Origin: Ignavibacteriales bacterium
GTDB taxonomy: Bacteria; Bacteroidota; Ignavibacteria; Ignavibacteriales; Ignavibacteriaceae
Assembly: GCA_003142915.1 (NCBI GenBank)
Contig: PLNZ01000296.1
Span: 1-7,218 of the forward strand
DNA: 7,218 nucleotides
Reading direction: 5' to 3'
Shown: one piece after another, positions 1-6,900 of the stretch
How the letters are laid out: each line of letters starts with the position of its first letter
Numbering within the stretch: the first letter of the stretch is position 1
Notes under the pieces: model-generated
The model's database searches: none
What the model was told of the DNA's origin: nothing
The model's input: the letters and a program-made list of their open reading frames with translations, nothing else
Position numbers and translations under genes: made by a program

Positions 1-648
1 GTATTTGAGGATGCCCTGGATAAGCTTTTAATCCTTCACGCCGATCATGAACAGAATTGCAGTACTTCTACAGTAAGGATGGTAGGGAGCAGTGAAGCAA
101 ATCTATTCGCTTCAATTTCTGCCGGAATAAACGCCTTATGGGGGCCTCTGCATGGAGGCGCTAACCAGGAAGTTATTGAGATGCTGGAAAAGATTAGAGT
201 AGACGGCGGCCATTATAAAAAGTATATTGAAATGGCAAAAAGTAAAGAATCAAAATTTAAACTTATGGGATTCGGCCACAGGGTTTATAAAAATTTTGAC
301 CCCCGCGCTAAAATTTTAGAAGCTTCGGCAAGCAGGATTCTTAACCAGCTCGGTATCAGTGATCCTTTGCTTGATATTGCCAAAAACCTTGAAGAAATTG
401 CTCTTAAAGATTCGTTCTTTATTGAAAGGAAATTATATCCTAACGTAGATTTTTACAGCGGTATAATTTACAGGGCGATGGGAATTCCCACCAATATGTT
501 TACCGTAATATTTGCCCTGGGACGTTTGCCGGGGTGGATTGCTCACTGGAAAGAAATGAGAGAGACATTAGGATCGAAAATCAATCGTCCACGGCAAATA
601 TATACAGGAGAAACAAAACGTCCATATATAACATTGAGTGAAAGATAA
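1..648 (+). CDS. gltA: Citrate synthase, C-terminal half (5' end outside window)
   Basis: Citrate synthase condenses oxaloacetate with acetyl-CoA to give citrate, the entry step of the TCA cycle in the cytoplasm. The frame is open from base 1 and ends at TAA 646-648, leaving 215 residues, about half of the usual 420-430 for the bacterial hexameric type. The catalytic signatures are intact. WGPLHGGAN carries the first active-site His (fragment residue 51, E. coli His264 equivalent). GFGHRVYKNFDPR carries the second His (residue 93, His305 equivalent) and the substrate Arg (residue 102). PNVDFYSG carries the catalytic Asp (residue 150, Asp362 equivalent). RPRQIYTG, near the C-terminus, supplies the last substrate-binding Arg. 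An ATG at 79 lies inside the conserved core and is not the real start. I see no frameshift or missing key residue, so the gene should be functional if its 5' half is intact. No partner gene is visible; the gene downstream is unrelated. Confidence 0.96.
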   Translation, partial: VFEDALDKLLILHADHEQNCSTSTVRMVGSSEANLFASISAGINALWGPLHGGANQEVIEMLEKIRVDGGHYKKYIEMAKSKESKFKLMGFGHRVYKNFDPRAKILEASASRILNQLGISDPLLDIAKNLEEIALKDSFFIERKLYPNVDFYSGIIYRAMGIPTNMFTVIFALGRLPGWIAHWKEMRETLGSKINRPRQIYTGETKRPYITLSER

Positions 649-832
649 AATAGTAAAACTGCTTCAAATAGTACAATTTGGCTTTATTATTTATTTGAGA
701 AATTAAGCAAAAGTTAAGTAAATTTAACCGGTACATTATTTTATTTACAGAAAAGTATGTTTTTTTTGTTTTTATACCGCTTTTTTAAGTGAATAAAATT
801 TTACCTTATTTAATTAAAACTTTAGTTATAAA

Positions 833-865
833 TTTGACTATGTCTTTAAGGTATTATAATTTTTG
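833..865 (+). promoter_or_regulatory. Putative promoter for sprA
   Basis: A TTGACT hexamer (834-839) is followed after 15 bp by a perfect TATAAT (855-860). This resembles a housekeeping sigma promoter with a spacer two bases shorter than ideal. The same stretch also fits the Bacteroidota style loosely: TTTG at 833-836, then TA at 857 followed by TTTG at 862-865, one base longer than the TAnnTTTG consensus. An exact TAnnTTTG (TAAATTTG, 829-836) overlaps the left edge but has only a weak TTTA (809-812) upstream. Transcription would begin near 866-875, giving a 5' leader of about 100-120 nt before sprA. The region is so AT-rich that chance matches are expected. Confidence 0.45.
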
Positions 866-902
866 AAATATATAATTAATTTATCTTTTTTTAATAAAAA
901 TT

Positions 903-910
903 AAGGAGGG
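903..910 (+). promoter_or_regulatory. Strong Shine-Dalgarno sequence without an ATG/GTG/TTG start
   Basis: AAGGAGGG is a near-perfect anti-SD match, conspicuous in this AT-rich leader. No ATG, GTG or TTG follows at usable distance. The codon at the ideal spacing is ATA (916-918), which is in the same frame as sprA but reaches TAA at 946-948 after ten codons, with another TAA at 958-960. It could be a relic of an older start, the ribosome binding site of a ten-codon leader peptide with a non-standard start, a ribosome standby site, or chance. Confidence 0.5.
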
Positions 911-956
911 AAAGTATAGGTAATTTTTACAATAGTTTATATTTATAAAATTCGCG

Positions 957-971
957 ATAAGGGATCCTTAT
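957..971 (+). promoter_or_regulatory. Small hairpin covering the weak SD and possible ATT start of sprA
   Basis: ATAAGG (957-962) and CCTTAT (966-971) are perfect reverse complements separated by GAT, giving a 6-bp stem with a 3-nt loop. The left arm contains AAGG (959-962), the only SD-like sequence close to the sprA N-terminus, and the right arm runs into ATT 970-972, the possible non-standard start. If it forms in the mRNA, the stem would hide the ribosome binding site. The stem is short and has only two G-C pairs, so regulation is speculation. Confidence 0.35.
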
Positions 972-990
972 TAATCAGAAAAAAATAAAA

Positions 991-3900
991 GTGCTTACTG
1001 AGATTGCACGCGTTTTTTTAATGGGGATAGTATTATTCTATGCGGCAATAAATTTAGGCTTCCTTTCTTCTTATCAGTCCCAGGTCAATCAGACGATCTG
1101 GATAGACATTTTTTACAAAACTTTAGAGCAACAAGAATTATCAGAACAACAAAAGCCTTTCGAACAAAAAAAATCAGATGATATTCAGGATATTGCAGTT
1201 CAAAATACGGATGCAGGGGTTAAACAATTAACTATTCCGCTTGATATTCCGGCAGATTCAACTAATTCAGGAAATGTTCCGCAGGTAAATGCAAATTTAC
1301 AACAAGACACGAGCAGTGCTAAAGATTCTTCATTGGCAAAAAAAGTTTTGAGTCCTCAGACTACACAGCTAAATGTTCCCTTAAAAACCTTTTCGGATAC
1401 CACAAAAAATAAAAATAGTGTATCGCGAATAAATTTCGCACTCCAAAAGGATACTACCCGGTTTAAAGATACATTAGCCGCCAAAAAAGATACTATAAAG
1501 ATAGACTCTATGGCAATCGATTCGACAGCAAGATTAAAATATTTGAAGTATAACAGGGAAGACGTACCTAATGTACAATTGAGCCTGCAAGATCAATCCG
1601 GCTTTTATGCCAAACCTTCCGAGACCGTTGCAACAAGAGTAATTGCAATTGATTCCACCGGCGAATATGTAGAAATAAAAGACGTTGTGGGAACAGAAGA
1701 CAGGAAAATTCTGCTTCGTATGCCTGTTGAAGACTATATAAACCTTCAGCTTGCTTTAAATGAGACAAATATTTGGGGTAGTACTTTTAACGGTCTTTAT
1801 GCATATAAAGGTTCCAAAAGAGAACTTGGCGAATTATTTAAAGACATTACAAGTTTTGAAATTCCTCTTCCGAGCATAGGAGTGCTTAGTATATTCGGTA
1901 AACCGGTTATTAAACTTCAAATCGGCGGCGCTGTTGATATTCACGCCGCATGGGATAATACGTCGACACAGGGTGTTACCACATCTGCGCTGGGTAATAC
2001 CCAAAATACACCAAACTTCCAGCAGCAGGTACAGATAAATGTAAACGGTACAATAGGCGATAAATTAAATATAAGCGCAGACTGGAATACCCAGCGTACT
2101 TTTGATTATCAAAATCAGTTGAAGATTAAATATACCGGATATGAGGATGAAATTGTTCAAAGTATTGAAGCGGGAAACGTTGCTATGCAGGCATCTCCGT
2201 TAGTTGGCGGAAGCGATGCCCTTTTCGGTATTAAGGCACAATTTAAGCTTGGACCTTTAGCTTTAACAACTCTTGCCAGCCAACAAAAGGGCCAAATGAA
2301 GACAGTTTCGGTAAACAACGGTACCCAGTCATCAACATTTGCACTTCGTGCATACAATTATGCGACAAATAATTTCTTTGTAGATACAATTTTTGCAAGT
2401 CAAACTGCTGCTCATAATATTTTTTATAACTATTATGGAGCTGCCGTCCCCCAGGTTGATTATACTAACAAAATAATTCAAATACAGGTGTGGAAATCTC
2501 AAAATACCGTGTTAGTTAATTTAGCTAAAGAAAGAAGTGTTAATGCCTGGTTAAATCTCCCTAATGTTGCCGTAAATTCGACATATCCTGCAACATTAGA
2601 TTCTTTAAGATCTTCTAATTTTACCGCAGTTCCCGGAACCAATGCTACAGGCTTGTTTGTGCTATTAACTGAAGGTACTGATTACATAATGAATTATCAG
2701 ACCGGATTTATTACTTTTCTTACTACAGTTAATGATGCCGATGCGATTGCAGTTGCATATACTTATAATGGTGGTACCCAGCAGTATGGTGAGATGATTA
2801 ATACTGCAGCGGTAGATACTTCGACAAGAGTCATATTAAAATTGGTTAAAGCGCCTTACCTTATACCTCAATATGCCCAAGCCTGGAAACTGATGTTAAA
2901 GAATATCTATTCCATACAAGCTTCAAATATTCAACAGAATGGATTTACTGTACAGATAAAATATGAAATTCCCGGGCAAACCGCTGTTACTACGTACCCT
3001 GAAGGAAATGCCCAGATTCAATTATTAAATGCTTTCGGGTGGGATAATTACGATGCATCAGGAAACCCTAATCCGGATAACATATTCGACTGGCGTCCGG
3101 GAATAACTATTATACCGGCTGCCGGAGAAATTATATTTCCCAGGCTGGAACCATTTAGTTCCCAAAGTCTTGTTCAAGCAAAATTAACAGATACAAGCTT
3201 AACTTTTCAGTCGGTTTATGATACAACATCTACTTTTGCAGCACAAGATCAGGTACATGATAAATGGTCTATTAGCGGAACATACACCGGCAATGCAACA
3301 TCCATTTATCAACTCGGGTTTAACCTGGTAGAAAATTCGGTTAAACTTACTCTTAATGGAAAACAATTAACTGCAAGTCAAGACTATACTGTTGATTATA
3401 ACACAGGACAGCTAACTATAATGAACAATAATGCTTTAATCCCCGGGGCAGCCTTAAGTATTACTTATGAGCAGAATGACCTGTTTACTCTTGCGTCTAA
3501 AACAATGCTTGGAGCAAGGGGTGTGGTAAATATCTCGGATAAAACCAAACTCGGGTTTTCTATTTTAAATCTTAATGAGCAGTCACTAAACGATAAAGTT
3601 AGAATAGGTGAGGAACCGTTAAGTAATACAATGATGGGTGTTGATTTCAACACCGCCTCCGATCTTCCTTTTTTAACGGATGCTCTTGATAAAGTAATTT
3701 CAACCAAGCAGATGTCGTCTTTTACATTTGCCGGTGAATTTGCCCACATGGCTCCCAATCCAAATACAATAAAGAGTACTATTACTGATGACGGCGGGCA
3801 GAGCGTAGCTTACATAGATGATTTTGAAGGTTCAGAGAAATTAATTCCTATAGGTGTTGGCTATTCTGTCTGGAAGGATTTAAGCGCACCGGATTCACTT

Positions 3901-6900
3901 GCTAAACTTAGCGGTTATAATACTTCTCAGTATATGGATGATCCGACTAAAAATTATTATCAAAATCTGATGCGATATAAGGCAAAGAGCTGGTGGTTCT
4001 CCGTTACTCCTTCTAATGTAAAAGTCAGTGATATTTATGGCAATACAAAGCAGGTTTCCTCAACGGATCAGCAGGAATCTGTTATGGACTATTGTTTTTT
4101 ACCCGATACACCCGGTTATGATAACATGAATCCAAAAAACATGAATCCAAATCAAACGGGTGTGGATGTGAAGAAAAACTGGGGAGGAATGATGAAAGCC
4201 CTTTCCACCACTGCAAATAACCTCCAGGCGCAGAATATGCAGTACATTCAATTTTGGATGTGGGTAGACCCAAGTACACCCAAGGGTGCAATGCTATATA
4301 TTGATTTGGGACAAATAAGTGAAGATACTTTTGGAGATCATATTCTTCATACGGAAGATATAAATCATAACGGTATACTTGCTTCGGGGTCAGATATTGG
4401 TATTGACGGGATGACTGATGCGCAGGAAATAGATTCAGCAACAAATGCAGGATATTATACAAAAAATAAAGCTGATCCGGATAATGACGATTTTGACCTT
4501 TCAAGTCCTAACCCAAGTGATATTTATAGTTACTTTAATGTAGATGGTACTGAAGGGAATGGAGTCAATACGGATATAGGCAGAATTCCCGATACTGAGG
4601 ATTTGAACCTTAACGGCAATTTAGATATTGTTAACAGCTACTACCGGTACAATGTTCCACTGGATACAAGTGCGGCGCAGAATTTAAATTTAATTGACGG
4701 TTTACCGAATACAACTTTAGGCTGGCATTTATACAGGATTCCATTACAAAAATATACCGATTCAATAGGTTCCCCTACTTTATCGAATGTTGGGACTATT
4801 CGTGTTTTTACCACCGGGAGTAGTCAATTGGTGCATGTAAGGTTTGCAGAGTTTAATCTTACAGGTAATACATGGCAGCAGATAATACCTTATGATACTA
4901 TAATGTCATTAGGAGTAATAAACTTAGAGGATAATCCTAATTATTACAGCCCTCCCGGCCTTCAAAGGGAATTGGACCGTACGGTGACAACCGCAACAGT
5001 ATATTTAAATGAGCAGTCGCAGGACTTAATTGTCAGCGGACTTCAACCCGGTGTTAATCGTCAAGTAGTTGATTATCTTCCACGCCCTCTTGACGTTTTT
5101 AATTATTCGGAGATGAAAATATTTTTTCATGGTGACATAACACCGGGTACAAATATTGCCGGTACTACAGGCGGGAAGAGTAATGCTGAAGCGATTCTGA
5201 GGTTTGGAACGGATACAAATAACTATTATGAATACCGCCAGCCTGTTCTTAAAGACTGGAATGATGCTGATATCATTTTTAAAGATCTTACCGCAATAAA
5301 AGAAGCCCAGACTTCGACAAACGACACAACCGTTCATACTGTTTTAATTAGCGGCTATACTGACCGTTATTATGCAATAAAAGGAAACCCTTCATTAACT
5401 TCCCTCAGTTATTTTACAATAGAGATTCTAAATAATACAAATAATACAACTTTAAGAGGAGAAGTTTGGGTAGATGAATTAAGGGTTATAGGCGCTGATA
5501 ACCATTCGGGAAATGCATACACCTTGGCAACTTCAATAAAGCTTGCCGACTTAATGAGCGTTAGTTTTAATATGAGTCATACAGATCCTTATTTTCACAG
5601 CCTGACAGACCAGTTTGGTTCCAGAAACGATACAAAAAATTGGAGCCTGAGCGGTAATGTTAATATGTTAAAACTTCTACCATTTAATTTGGCAGCCGGA
5701 AGCAATTTTAGTTTAAATTATTCTCATACTGAAAGTGTAGAAATGCCCCTTTATTTACCCGGTACCGATGTAGCTATTACCGCAGTTGTTGCAAATGCAA
5801 ATTCTGATACTTCTAAAAGTACAACACATCAAACAGCGGCACAAATTACTTCAAGCGCACAGACAATCAACACTTCGGATAGCTGGTCGCTGGGTACCGT
5901 TGCACTTAAAATACCTACTTCTTTATGGTATATAAGGGATACTTTTAATTCGCTGTCTTTTATGTTTAATTATAATAAAACATTTGGGAGGAATCCCACC
6001 GTATTATCTACTACTTCATGGTTATGGAATGCAGGTATAAATTATTCTGTAAATTCAAGCCCGGATAATTACTTTATGCCTGTAAAAATTCCCTTTTTTG
6101 GTTCAGTACTTGGTTTTTTAACTGATTACCGGAGCCTTAAGATTTATTTTGCGCCTCAAAGTTTTGCGTTTAATGTTTCAGCTCAAAGAAATCGTTCCTT
6201 TACTACAAGCCGTCCAACCCCAAGTTCCAGTGATACTACCAGTACTGAAGGAACAAGTATTTTCTCGCATGATTTTACCACAGGAAGAGGATTTAATTTT
6301 TCCTGGAAAATTACAGACGGAGGATTTATAAATTTAGCAACGGATTACAGTGCAACTATTAATTCTTCTTTAGCTTATCTTGAAACCGATACCAGTAATA
6401 ATCTTGTGTCTGAAAGAGAAGTATGGCGGGAAATTTTTTCAGGTGCACTTTTCGGAAGGGACTTTTCATTTCAACAGAATGTAGATTTCAGAGTTTCTCC
6501 CAAGCTTCCTTCAATCTGGGATATTGATAAGAATTTTAATATTTCAGCAAGTTATTCGGTTGGTTACCAATGGGCGCACAATTTTAGCGAAATTACACAA
6601 GATTCTGCCGGTAAAAATATTGATGCGGGGAAAAGCGCCGGCTTCCAAAATAGATCTCAGGTCAGTTTAAAAATATCATTAAAAGCGTTGATGGATCCAT
6701 TATTTGGTAGCGGAGATGAAAATTCATCGTTGTCAAATGGCCCTAACGGAACTAATATTCGTGGGAACAATCCTCAGGGCAATAATGCTCCCGGACGGAT
6801 TCCACCCGGTGGTAATTCCCAGGGAGGAAATCAGCCAGGTAATAATCCTGAAGGAAGGCAACGTAATTTTGGACAGGAGACAGTTAAAAAGGATTCAATT

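Larger units (their letters stand above)
649..969. other. AT-rich intergenic region between gltA and sprA
   Basis: No coding region is supported here; all frames are broken by frequent stops and the composition is strongly A+T-rich. I found no textbook intrinsic terminator for gltA. The nearest things are an imperfect hairpin (677-686 against 704-713) and a weak 6-bp stem (GTAAAT 718-723 with ATTTAC 743-748), the latter about 11 bases before a run of eight T at 760-767 and a second T run at 769-773. The T tracts could mark the gltA transcript end, but the stems are poor. The right half holds a promoter-like sequence, an orphan Shine-Dalgarno sequence and a small hairpin, listed separately. 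Confidence 0.8.

Noticed and set aside
79..81. ATG 79 as start of a short citrate synthase
   Set aside because: Conserved citrate synthase sequence (HADHEQNCSTSTVR) continues upstream in the same frame to base 1, so the gene begins outside the window.
718..773. Intrinsic terminator after gltA
   Set aside because: The stem is only 6 A/T-rich bp with a 19-nt loop and lies about 11 bases from the T run, so it was mentioned but not called as a terminator.
1568..2357. Two 66-codon antisense ORFs (1568-1768, 2157-2357)
   Set aside because: Both are shadows of sprA with no domain or translation signal.
3465..3758. 97-codon antisense ORF
   Set aside because: It is opposite the conserved SprA block with KVRIGEEPLSNT; no ribosome binding site or domain was recognised.
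4082..4504. 140-codon antisense ORF
   Set aside because: It lies wholly opposite conserved SprA coding sequence, is Tyr/Leu/Ser-rich in the manner of a complement frame, and has no recognisable domain.
5026..5337. 103-codon antisense ORF with several Cys
   Set aside because: It is antisense to sprA. The Cys codons arise from complementing sense-strand codons and do not form a metal-binding motif set.
6149..6331. 60-codon + strand ORF in frame 2
   Set aside because: It overlaps the continuous frame 1 sprA barrel sequence; frame 1 shows no break here, so it is not a frameshifted continuation.
6721..6870. Collagen-like repeat
   Set aside because: Gly and Pro are frequent, but there is no regular Gly-x-y phase over more than a few residues.
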